NCBI GenBank assembly: GCA_020425885.1
Contig: JAGQRA010000693.1
Coordinates: 1 to 12,075, forward strand
Direction: 5' to 3'
From: Planctomycetota bacterium
Lineage (GTDB): Bacteria; Planctomycetota; UBA1135; UBA2386
DNA length: 12,075 nucleotides
The position numbers and the translations under genes are program-made. This document shows, in pieces, positions 1 through 7,549 of this stretch. Each line of letters opens with the position of its first letter. Within the stretch, counting starts at the first letter, position 1. Below the pieces are notes generated by a model. The model did not search any database and had not been told where the DNA came from. It saw only the letters and a program-made list of their open reading frames with translations.

Positions 1-2317
1 GGATGGCCTGGCGCCGAAGGAGATCGCCCGCCGGCTCGGCATCTCCGACGAGGCCGCCAGGCAGCGGATCTCACGCGGCCTGGCTCGCATCCGACTGCGC
101 ATGGAGCGAGAGCACGGCGCCGGTCGCGGAGGCTGGATCGCCGCCTTCCTGCCCTTGCTGGATGCGCCGCATCCTGCCGCGCCGCCGGTGGCCACCGCCG
201 GCCCCGGCATCCTGCCGTGGCTCGGTGGAGTGGTGGCGTGTGCGGCCGCCGTCGGATTGCTGGTCTTCCTGATGAACGGCGAACCGACGCCGGTCGAACC
301 GAAGGTCGTCACCACGGCGGCCGCTCCTGTCCCGGCCACGGGCGAACTCATCGTTCGCGAGGTCGCCGAAGCACCGGCGGTCGCCGAAGCGGCGGCGCCG
401 CCCGAACCGCTCGACCTCGATCTGGATCTGCACGGTCGCGTCGTGGACGACGACGGGAATGCGGTGCCGGGGGCGCTGGTCGAGGCGCTCGTCGTGAACG
501 ACACGGCCTACCACGTCGAGCCGATGATCACCGCGCCGGTGCTGGCCTCGTGCCGCACCGATGGCGAGGGTGGGTTCCGTCTGCGTCTCGAACGCGGGGC
601 CGCTGCCGACCTGCGGGTGACGGCTTCACCTTTCGGCTGCGAGTGGCTGCCGGATCGGCGGGCCGGGGAACTGGTCGACGTCACCATGCGCCCCGCCGCC
701 ACCTTGCGCGGTCGGATAGTCGATGATGACGGCATGCCCGTGCCCGACGTGGCGGTCCGTTTCGTGCGCATGTGGCTGGCGAATGGCGTGACCCGCGAGG
801 TCTGGCGCGGCGAGGTCGACCCGACCGGGCGGTTCGAGGTCCCGGGCCTGGCGGCCGGTCGCGGCGCGCTCGAAGTCGAGTCAGGCGGGGCGACCTGTCT
901 CCCCCTGGTCCTGACCTTGCCGGCCGGCCAGAGCGTGGATCAGGATGTCACGATCGATGTCGGCGCGATCGCGCGCGGCGTCGTCGTCGACGCCGAGTCG
1001 GGTCAGCCGATCGCCGGCGCCGAGGTCCGAGGGGCGCGTGCCGTTCCGGAGAGCACCGGTGATGCTGCACTTCCCGCGAACCCGCGCGTGATCGGCAGGT
1101 CGTGGCATGCGGCGGACGCGGTCGCCACCGATGCATGGGGCAAGTTCGAGGTCAGATTGCCATCGGACTTCATGTACCGGCAGGTCCATGTGGCCGCCGC
1201 TGGCTACGCGCCCGTGGCCCGCGCGGTGCCGGCGGACGCTAACGCGAATCTGCGCATCGAGATGCAGCGCGGTTGGGCGCTGCATGGCGTAATCGTCGAT
1301 CCGGACGGGACCCCGGTCGGTGCGGCGCGGATCACGGCCGAGGCATGGGGCAGCGGCGAAGGAATCGCGCAGGGCGATTGGCGGCAGGTCGTGACCGCGG
1401 ACGACGGCAGCTTCGAGCTGTCGGCGCTGCGTCCGGGCATTCGATATCGGTTCCTGGTGGAGCCCGCGCAGCCATCGGCTCTCGCCGCGATCGTGATCGC
1501 GCACGAGACTCGGGTCTCCGGCGAGGATCGGGACCTCGGTCGCATCGTGGTGCCGACCGCGACCCGGTTGGGAGGGCGCGTCTGCGGGCGCGACGGGGCA
1601 GCCCGCGCCGGCATCTACATCCTCGTCACCGATGCCAACGGTCACGCCCGCCGCGTTCGCAGCGACGATCGCGGCCGCTTCTCCTGTCGCGGCGTGCCGC
1701 CGGGCGAGGTGACGCTGGCGGTCTCGGGCCAGCAGGTGGTCGTGATTGCGAGCGCCGGAGAGCCACTCGAGGACGTCGTGTTCGAGATCGATGCCGACGG
1801 GGTCTGCGGCGTCGTGACCGATGTGTTCGGGGTTCCCGTCCACAACGCCTTGGTCATGCTCGTGCCCGAAGACCGGTCCTGCAAGGCGCTGCGCTACGTC
1901 ACCGATCCGGAGGGTCGCTTCGCGTTCCCGGTGGCGCCGGCTCCGGTCTACGGGCTCACCGCGGCGCCGAACTCGATCCATCTGCCGGGCGGTGATCGCA
2001 TGGTCTGCCCGGCGCGGATCGCCGACGTGATGCCGGGGCCTGGCGAGGTCCATGTCGTGTTGCCGGCGGCGGTGGCGACCCGCGGCACCGTCCGCGACGC
2101 CGCCGGGGAGCCGTGCGCCGACACCATCGTCTTCGCCCGTGACAACGACGGCAATCTCGTCACCTACGAGGTCACGGACGACCGCGGTGCCTTCCTTCTG
2201 CGGCTGCCCCCGGGCGTCACCGTCGACCTTGCCGTCGGCAAGGAGAGCCTGCACGACATCGTGCACCGCGGGGTCAAGGCCGGGGACCAGGACATCCAAG
2301 TCACCAGGGATCGCTGA
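1..2317 (+). CDS. Sigma-70 (ECF-like) region 4 fused to TM helix and carboxypeptidase-regulatory-like repeats (5' partial)
   Basis: The gene enters from outside the window; its frame starts at base 2 and ends with TGA at 2315-2317, giving 771 visible codons. The first ~34 residues read as the end of sigma region 4, a helix-turn-helix that binds the -35 element: 'KEIARRLGIS' followed by 'RQRISRGLARIRLR'. A short linker with 'FLPLL' leads to one hydrophobic helix (206-274). After it come a Pro/Ala/Glu-rich linker and about seven repeats of 78-103 residues, each opening with a G-x-[VI]-x-D-x-x-G-x-P-[VI]-type strand, starting near 428, 704, 971, 1280, 1568, 1802 and 2078. These resemble CarboxypepD_reg/Ig-like beta-sandwich domains. 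The expected topology is sigma domain in the cytoplasm and repeats outside the membrane. Planctomycetes are known for ECF sigma factors with long C-terminal extensions; the exact group cannot be told without regions 2 and 3. The internal ATG at 101 is not a likely start, because homology continues upstream of it. The next gene begins 24 bp downstream. Confidence 0.85.
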   Translation, partial: DGLAPKEIARRLGISDEAARQRISRGLARIRLRMEREHGAGRGGWIAAFLPLLDAPHPAAPPVATAGPGILPWLGGVVACAAAVGLLVFLMNGEPTPVEPKVVTTAAAPVPATGELIVREVAEAPAVAEAAAPPEPLDLDLDLHGRVVDDDGNAVPGALVEALVVNDTAYHVEPMITAPVLASCRTDGEGGFRLRLERGAAADLRVTASPFGCEWLPDRRAGELVDVTMRPAATLRGRIVDDDGMPVPDVAVRFVRMWLANGVTREVWRGEVDPTGRFEVPGLAAGRGALEVESGGATCLPLVLTLPAGQSVDQDVTIDVGAIARGVVVDAESGQPIAGAEVRGARAVPESTGDAALPANPRVIGRSWHAADAVATDAWGKFEVRLPSDFMYRQVHVAAAGYAPVARAVPADANANLRIEMQRGWALHGVIVDPDGTPVGAARITAEAWGSGEGIAQGDWRQVVTADDGSFELSALRPGIRYRFLVEPAQPSALAAIVIAHETRVSGEDRDLGRIVVPTATRLGGRVCGRDGAARAGIYILVTDANGHARRVRSDDRGRFSCRGVPPGEVTLAVSGQQVVVIASAGEPLEDVVFEIDADGVCGVVTDVFGVPVHNALVMLVPEDRSCKALRYVTDPEGRFAFPVAPAPVYGLTAAPNSIHLPGGDRMVCPARIADVMPGPGEVHVVLPAAVATRGTVRDAAGEPCADTIVFARDNDGNLVTYEVTDDRGAFLLRLPPGVTVDLAVGKESLHDIVHRGVKAGDQDIQVTRDR
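206..274 (+). other. Transmembrane helix of the sigma fusion protein
   Basis: About 23 codons form an uninterrupted hydrophobic segment, from GILPWLGG to VGLLVFLM, rich in Gly, Ala, Val and Leu. A Pro/Glu-rich linker (NGEPTPVEP) follows. An Arg-rich sigma HTH lies before it and acidic, repeat-type domains after it. The positive-inside rule therefore places the N-terminus in the cytoplasm and the repeats outside. This is the feature that makes the protein a membrane-anchored sigma factor rather than a soluble one. Confidence 0.8.
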
Positions 2318-2341
2318 TCCCGCCGCTCGCCGAGTCAGCCA

Positions 2342-4240
2342 ATGTCGGAATCACGTAATCCATCTCGTCCGTCTCTGTTGCTGCTGGCCGCGCTCGTGCC
2401 GCTGGTGTTCGGCAGCGCGTTGCGTGCCCAGGTCACCTACGTGAATGCGGCCGCGGCCGGCGCGAACAACGGCGCCAACTGGTCGGACGCCTACGTCGAT
2501 CTGCAGACCGCGTTGCAGGCGACCACCGCCGGCGAGATCTGGGTCGCGGCCGGAACCTACTACCCCGGGTCGGCAGGCAACCGCGCGGCGACGTTCCAGC
2601 TCAGGAACGGCGTCGAACTCTACGGTGGTTTCGCCGGCACCGAGACGCAGCGGATCCAGCGCAGCGTCGCCGCCAACCCCGTGACCCTGAGCGGCGACAT
2701 CGATCAGAACGACACCTACGGCACCGGTGCGGCCTGGTGGCGCACGGGCTGGAGCGGCAATGCCGGCAACAGCTATCACATCGTCACCGGTTCGGGAACC
2801 GACGCCACCGCCGTGCTCGACGGGTTCCGGATGTTCGCCGCCCGGGCCGACGATCCGGCGAACCACGCCGGTGGCGGGCTCTACGTGAACGCCGGCAGTC
2901 CGACGCTCCGCAACTGCACGATCCAGTATTGCGCCGTCGGCTACGGCTCTTCGGCCTATCTCAACGACTGCGGTTCGACCTTCGAGAACTGCGTCATCCG
3001 CGATGGTTACACGTGCAATTGCGGCAGCGGGGGCTGGGTCAGCGGGGCCCTGGTCTATGGCACATCGAACGTGACCTTCACCGACTGCGCGTTCATCAAT
3101 CATTACTACGTGTCGGCGGGGAGCCAGGGGCGCGGCGCAGCGCTGCGGATCGATTTCGGCAGCACCTGCACGGTCGCCGGCGGTCGCTTCGAAGGCAATC
3201 AGACGGGCAACTTCTACGCCATCGGCGGCGGCACGGCGCAGGGCGCGGGCATCAACTCGAGCGGGGCCCTGGTCGTCGATCGCTGCGAGTTCATCGACAA
3301 CTTCGCCCACGCCGGGGCCGGCATCGCGGCGTCGGGTCCGGTGACGATCACCAACTCGCTGTTCGCCCGCAACACCGCCGTCCCGCACGCCGAGACGTCG
3401 CAGATCACCTACGGCGACTACGGCGCGGCACTGCTGCTGTGGGGGTTCTCGGCCCAGCCATGGATCGTGACCAACTGCACGTTCGTCGACAACGACTGCG
3501 AGAAGGGCGCCGGCATCGCCAACTACGGCGCCGGTACGGCGACCGTGGCGAACTGCATCGTCTATCACAACTGGGGGCCGGCGACGCGGCCGGTGTTCAT
3601 CCTGAAGCGCCAGATCACGGGTGCCGTCGACCTGTCCAACTGCTGTGTCGAAGGTCTGTTCCAGACCGAACCCGGCGAGGACCCCCCGGATCCGGCCAAC
3701 TACCCCGGCTGCTTCGACACCGCGCCGGCCTTCGTCAGCGTCGCCGGCCACGACTACCACGTCCTGCCACATTCCTCGTGCATCAACTCCGGCGACCCGG
3801 CGGCGTTGCCCGGGGCCTCGGTGGATCTCGAAGGCAATCCACGCGTCGTCAACAGGCTCGACCTCGGGTGTTACGAGTTCGCCGGTCAGGCCGTGCCGTC
3901 GTTCTACACCACCAACCTCGTCGAGAACTGGCAGGCGGACTTCTCGGTCCTCAACGCCAACCCAGGCGAAGCCGTGTTCTTCCTCTACAGCTTCGCCGGT
4001 GTCGGTCCCGGTCCCTGTCTGCCGGCGCCATCCACGGTCTGCGCCGGACTGCGATCGCCGGTGGGGGTGATGCTGTGGAAGTTCGCCGACGCCTTCGGAC
4101 GCGCCGACTATCGCTGGCAGCTCCCCCAGGGCGTGCCGGTGGTCACGCTGCACTTCCAGGCGGCGATGATCCGCGGTGTCGGCGCCGTCGATTCGGTGAC
4201 GACCAACACGATGAGCCGGACGATCAGTCTCGAACCGTAG
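2342..4240 (+). CDS. Secreted right-handed parallel beta-helix protein (choice-of-anchor-Q-like)
   Basis: A 632-residue exported protein. Residues 1-30 form a signal peptide: Arg-containing N-region, LLLLAALVPLVFG core, and cleavage near SALRA/Q. The mature part starts with VTYVNAAAAGANNG and carries hallmarks of the planctomycete/Bacteroidetes beta-helix family: 'IWVAAGTYYPG' (66-76), 'YGGFAGTET' (94-102), 'LSGDID' (116-121), 'NSYHIV' (143-148), and then many short turns such as 'GGGLYV', 'SPTLRNCT', 'VTFTDCAF', 'VTITNSLF' and 'TVANCIVYH' up to about residue 435. 'DLEGNPRVVNRLDLGCYEF' (495-513) matches the end of the choice-of-anchor-Q motif. Residues ~518-632 form a separate beta-rich domain ('NPGEAVFF', 'GPGPCL', 'ADAFGRADY'). 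The protein is rich in Cys, often as 'NC' in rungs. Known relatives are surface or secreted proteins; no lyase active site could be assigned. The ATG has no clear Shine-Dalgarno, but the signal peptide fixes the start. The 24-bp gap to the sigma fusion suggests one transcript. Confidence 0.85.
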   Translation: MSESRNPSRPSLLLLAALVPLVFGSALRAQVTYVNAAAAGANNGANWSDAYVDLQTALQATTAGEIWVAAGTYYPGSAGNRAATFQLRNGVELYGGFAGTETQRIQRSVAANPVTLSGDIDQNDTYGTGAAWWRTGWSGNAGNSYHIVTGSGTDATAVLDGFRMFAARADDPANHAGGGLYVNAGSPTLRNCTIQYCAVGYGSSAYLNDCGSTFENCVIRDGYTCNCGSGGWVSGALVYGTSNVTFTDCAFINHYYVSAGSQGRGAALRIDFGSTCTVAGGRFEGNQTGNFYAIGGGTAQGAGINSSGALVVDRCEFIDNFAHAGAGIAASGPVTITNSLFARNTAVPHAETSQITYGDYGAALLLWGFSAQPWIVTNCTFVDNDCEKGAGIANYGAGTATVANCIVYHNWGPATRPVFILKRQITGAVDLSNCCVEGLFQTEPGEDPPDPANYPGCFDTAPAFVSVAGHDYHVLPHSSCINSGDPAALPGASVDLEGNPRVVNRLDLGCYEFAGQAVPSFYTTNLVENWQADFSVLNANPGEAVFFLYSFAGVGPGPCLPAPSTVCAGLRSPVGVMLWKFADAFGRADYRWQLPQGVPVVTLHFQAAMIRGVGAVDSVTTNTMSRTISLEP

Positions 4241-4241
4241 C

Positions 4242-4291
4242 CCGGATCGTTCGCGATTCGGAAGATTGGGCGAAACGGTTGGCCGATCCGG
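4242..4291. repeat. 8-bp inverted repeat in the gap before the Rpn gene
   Basis: CCGGATCG (4242-4249) is matched by CGATCCGG (4284-4291), with 34 bases between. It sits directly after the beta-helix stop codon and before the Rpn start. It has no T-run, so it is not a convincing intrinsic terminator. It may be chance in GC-rich DNA or a weak transcript end. Confidence 0.25.
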
Positions 4292-4472
4292 AACACAGGG
4301 GGGTGTGAACCCCGACTCCGGATTCAACCAACCTCACGACGCGCTGTTTCGGGCGGCATTCTCGGCGCCGGAGCGCGCCGCGGATCTGCTGCGGTGCATC
4401 CTGCCGGCGGACCTCGCCGCCGCGGTGGACTGGTCCACCCTGCGTCCCGTCGATGGCACGTTCGTCGATGCC

Positions 4473-4480
4473 GATGCGGC
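4473..4480 (+). other. Frameshift point in the Rpn gene
   Basis: Upstream codons read F-V-D-A-D in the frame of 4461 (TTC), ending with GAT at 4473-4475. Downstream family sequence R-H-R-Y-T-D-L-L-F reads from CGG at 4477. The single G at 4476 is therefore one base too many, or a codon has lost two bases. Related proteins usually have one residue between the Asp and the Arg-like position, which slightly favours a two-base loss. There is no slippery homopolymer here, so programmed frameshifting is unlikely. Confidence 0.75.
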
Positions 4481-5082
4481 ATCGCTACACGGACCTGCTG
4501 TTCACCGCGAAGATGAACGGTCGGCCGACGTACTTCTACGTCGTCCTCGAGCACCGGTCGACCGGCAGTCGACTCACGGTGCTGACCCTTGCCGAGTACG
4601 TCATCCGCATCCTGCGCCGGCACGCCACCGATCGTCCCGGCGAGCCGTTGCCGCCGGTCGTGCCCGTCGTCGTGCAGCATGGCAGGGGTAGGCGTGGCCC
4701 CCGGTCGTTGCGCGATCTCGTCGACTTCACCGGGATGCCCGAGTCCGTCGTGCAGGAGCACCTGCAGTTGTCCGTTCGGCTCGAGGACATCGCCGCCGTG
4801 GATGCCGAGGAGATTCGCGGTCGGCGCCTGCGAGCCGATACCCGACTGGCCCTGCTCCACCTGAAACAGGTGGCATCGGAACCGGCGACGGCGCGACTCC
4901 TGGTCTCCTGGCGCGATCTGTTCCGGATCGTCCTCGCCGACCCCGACGCAGACTATCTGCTCGATCAGCTGTTGACCTACGTGGCCACCTTGACGCGAGA
5001 GGACCGGGAGACCATCCTGGCAGCCTACGCCGCGATTCACCCGAAAGCCGAGGAACGCTTCATGCCGCTTGCCGACAAACTG

Positions 5083-5118
5083 CGTCAGGAAGGCCGTCAG
5101 GAAGGCCGTCAGGAAGGC
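5083..5118 (+). repeat. Three perfect 12-bp tandem repeats (CGTCAGGAAGGC)
   Basis: Three uninterrupted copies at 5083-5094, 5095-5106 and 5107-5118 encode RQEG RQEG RQEG (the last is followed by Leu) near the C-terminus of the Rpn-family gene. Such E-G-R-Q repeats before the C-terminal domain are common in this family, and unit number varies in-frame by multiples of four residues. They are typical substrates for replication slippage. Confidence 0.9.
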
Positions 5119-5332
5119 CTGCGCGACATCTTGCGGATCCTGGCGGCAGAGCGGTTCGGGCCGCTGCCCGCCACCATCTCGACCGCGATCGAGAAGGCCG
5201 ATGCGGACCGCCTCGATCGTTGGATCCGCCGCGTTCTGACGGCGGCGTCGTTCGAGGAACTGTTCGCCTGACGTTTGATTCGCGCCGGGATTCGCGAGCG
5301 GGCCCCGTGTGATTCGGGCACGATGTCGGGCG

Positions 5333-7549
5333 ATGTCCCGAATCGTGTGCTACGCGGTCCTGTTCCTCATCCTCGGAATCGCAAGGGCGCAGGGCCCGGC
5401 GGATCAGCCGCAGCAGCTCGAGCCGATCGACATGTTCCGGCTCGACTACCTGATGGTCTATCCGACCGAGGAGCCGCTCGATTGGCTCGACGGCGAGCAC
5501 TATCTCGTGTTCGATGCCGGTCCGGGGGCGATGCCGGGTCGAGGCAAAGCCAGCTGGAGCCGGGTCGTGGCCCGAACCGGCCAGCGCGAGCCCTACGTCG
5601 ACCGCGACCAGCTCGAGAAAGCGTTGGCCGGATTGGTCGAGGATCGCGCCGCCGTGGCCGCGATCGACGACGCCGACTCCTTCACCTGGAACGACGCCCA
5701 CACCATGTTCGTCGTCAATGCCGGCAACGATCTCTACGCCGGCGGACTCGACGGCGGGCTGCAGCGGCTGACCGGGACGCCCGAGGACGAAGAGGTCGGC
5801 GTCCGCATTTCGCCCGATGGCAGCAGCGTCGCGTTCGTGGCGCGGCACAACCTGCACGTCGTCGGCAGCTCGGGCGGGGAGGTTCGCGCGCTCACGACCG
5901 AGGGGCACGCGGATCTGTTCTGCGGCCGCCTCGACTGGGTCTATCAGGAGGAGCTCTACGGGCGCGGCAACTTCCAGGGCTACTGGTGGTCGCCAGACAG
6001 CAAGCGGATCGCCCTGCTGCGTCTCGACGAGTCACCGGTGGCGGAGTTCGTCATCGTTCGCGAGGAGCCGGCCCGTCCCGAGATCGAGCGCACCAACTAC
6101 CCGAAGGTCGGCGAGCCCAACCCGATCGTCGACATCGGCGTCATCGACGTCGGTAGCGGGGAGACGAAGTGGTTCGACCTCGCCGAGTACCCGGCCGAGG
6201 ACCGCCTCGTGGTCCGCGTCACGTGGGCGCCCGACAGCGCCGAGGTGCTGTTCCAGGTGCAGGGGCGCGAGCAGATCTGGCTCGACATGCTGGCCGGAGA
6301 CCCGGCGGCGGGCACGGTTCGCAAGCTGTGGCGCGAGGACAGCGACTGCTGGGTCGAGGCCGGGCCCGAGCCGGTCTGGTTGGCGGGCGGCGCCGAGTTC
6401 CTGTGGCTCAGCGAGCGCGACGGGTTCCGTCACGTCTACCGCTACGGTCGCGATGGCGCGCTCCGCGGACGTTTGACGGCGGGCGAATGGCAGGTGCTCG
6501 AGACGATCGCCGTCGACGAGGCCGCGGGCGTGCTCTACGCCACCGCGGACAAGGAGAGCCCGCTGCAGGCCCAGCTCTACGCCATCCCGCTCGCGGGTGG
6601 CGAGATGAAGCGCATCACGGCGGCGCGCGGCACGCACGGCATCGACATGGCTCCGGATCAAGCGACGTTCCTCGACCGCCACAGCGACGCGACGACGCCG
6701 CCATCGACCTCGCTGTGCGCGATCGATGGCAAGAAGCTGCGCGGCGTGGCGAAGCCGCGGTCGCAGATGATGGCGCCGTACGATCTGGTCGAGCCGGAGT
6801 TCCACATCGTGCCGGCCCGCGACGGCTACGGCATGCAGGCGATGCTGCTCAAGCCGCACGACTTCGACACCGAGAAGCGCTATCCGGTCGTGCAGTTCAC
6901 CTACTCGGGTCCGCACACGCCGCGCGTCCGCGACCAGTGGGGCGGCCGTGACTACCTGTGGCATCAGCTGCTCGTGCAGCGGGGCTACGTCGTGTTCGTC
7001 TGCGACAACCGATCGGCGAGCGGTACCGGCCGTCGCTACGCGAAGGCCTGCTGGAAGAGGCCCGGCCAGAGCGAGCTCAGCGATCTCGAGGACAGCGTCG
7101 ATTGGCTGGCCGCGGACGGCATCGCCGATCCGGGTCGGATCGCGATCTGGGGCTGGAGCTACGGCGGCTACCAGACGCTCTACAATCTGACGCACAGCAC
7201 GAAGTGGAAGTGCGGTGTCGCGGTCAATGCGGTGACCGACTGGCGCAACTACGACACCGTCTACACCGAGCGCTACTTCGGCCTGCCCGAGACCAATGCC
7301 GACGGCTACGACCGGGGCAGCGTCGTCGCCGCGGCCGCGAACCTGCACGGCTCGCTGCTGCTGATCGCCGCGACCCTGGACGACAACGTGCACCTGCAGA
7401 ACAGCCTGCAGTTCCTGCAGGCGCTGCAGCTGGCGGGCAAGGACTGCGAGCTGATGCTCTACCCCGGCGTGCGGCACGGCATCGAGACGTTGCCGCAGCA
7501 GCTGAACCTGTTCGGCCGTTTTCTGCGTTTCCTGAAGGAGCGGCTGTAG
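5333..7549 (+). CDS. Secreted dipeptidyl-peptidase-IV-type S9 serine peptidase
   Basis: A 738-residue exported peptidase. It starts with a signal peptide (MSRIVCYAVLFLILGIARA, cut before QGPADQ), then has a DPP-IV N-terminal beta-propeller (about residues 60-470) and an alpha/beta-hydrolase domain (about 485-738). The triad is complete: Ser609 in GWSYGGY, Asp683 in LDDNVH and His715 in VRHGI. The propeller holds 'DWVYQEELYG', with Glu206-Glu207 matching the double-Glu site that binds the substrate's free N-terminus in DPP-IV. This, with the 738-residue length, supports release of N-terminal dipeptides, classically Xaa-Pro, outside the cytoplasmic membrane. Exact specificity is inferred. ATG 5333 is preferred because it gives a clean signal peptide; an in-frame GTG at 5309 adds only eight residues (MIRARCRA) and neither has a good Shine-Dalgarno. 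The downstream gene starts on the base after the TAG stop. Confidence 0.93.
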   Translation: MSRIVCYAVLFLILGIARAQGPADQPQQLEPIDMFRLDYLMVYPTEEPLDWLDGEHYLVFDAGPGAMPGRGKASWSRVVARTGQREPYVDRDQLEKALAGLVEDRAAVAAIDDADSFTWNDAHTMFVVNAGNDLYAGGLDGGLQRLTGTPEDEEVGVRISPDGSSVAFVARHNLHVVGSSGGEVRALTTEGHADLFCGRLDWVYQEELYGRGNFQGYWWSPDSKRIALLRLDESPVAEFVIVREEPARPEIERTNYPKVGEPNPIVDIGVIDVGSGETKWFDLAEYPAEDRLVVRVTWAPDSAEVLFQVQGREQIWLDMLAGDPAAGTVRKLWREDSDCWVEAGPEPVWLAGGAEFLWLSERDGFRHVYRYGRDGALRGRLTAGEWQVLETIAVDEAAGVLYATADKESPLQAQLYAIPLAGGEMKRITAARGTHGIDMAPDQATFLDRHSDATTPPSTSLCAIDGKKLRGVAKPRSQMMAPYDLVEPEFHIVPARDGYGMQAMLLKPHDFDTEKRYPVVQFTYSGPHTPRVRDQWGGRDYLWHQLLVQRGYVVFVCDNRSASGTGRRYAKACWKRPGQSELSDLEDSVDWLAADGIADPGRIAIWGWSYGGYQTLYNLTHSTKWKCGVAVNAVTDWRNYDTVYTERYFGLPETNADGYDRGSVVAAAANLHGSLLLIAATLDDNVHLQNSLQFLQALQLAGKDCELMLYPGVRHGIETLPQQLNLFGRFLRFLKERL
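7535..7540 (+). promoter_or_regulatory. Shine-Dalgarno AAGGAG for the gene at 7550
   Basis: AAGGAG lies inside the last codons of the S9 peptidase gene, 9 nt before GTG 7550. It supports GTG 7550 as a true start and suggests translational coupling with the peptidase gene. Confidence 0.75.

Larger units (their letters stand above)
4305..5271 (+). pseudogene. Rpn/YhgA-family PD-(D/E)XK nuclease (putative transposase), frameshifted
   Basis: The product is recognisable as the Rpn (recombination-promoting nuclease, YhgA-like, PF04754-type) family, but it is split between two frames. The first part, from GTG 4305, reads 'NQPHDALFRAAFSAPERAA', then 'CILPADLAA' and 'VDWSTLRPVDGTFVDAD'. At ~4473-4480 the family continues in the +1 frame: 'RHRYTDLLF' (Asp codon 4492), 'YFYVVLEHRS' (Glu codon 4549), 'LPPVVPVVVQHG', then a helical middle region. 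The C-terminus has 'RQEG' repeats and a DUF4351-like tail ('RFGPLP', 'LDRWIRRVL'). One extra base or two missing bases explain the break. The first frame runs on to a stop at 4689-4691; the second part alone is open from ATG 4453, 4468 or 4474 to TGA 5271. An upstream in-frame TTG at 4266 is a less likely start; GTG 4305 follows a G-rich AGGGGGG, though the spacing is very short. Family members are DNA endonucleases, often in multiple mobile-like copies. The break could be a true mutation or an assembly error. Confidence 0.82.

Noticed and set aside
2351..4327. A 658-codon open frame on the minus strand opposite the beta-helix gene
   Set aside because: Arg/Val/Gly-rich with no domain, no start signal, and exactly shadowing a gene with a clear signal peptide and family motifs.
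7393..7433. Four CTGCAG hexamers close together
   Set aside because: They fall at Leu-Gln codon pairs in a helix of the S9 peptidase and are explained by coding and codon preference.
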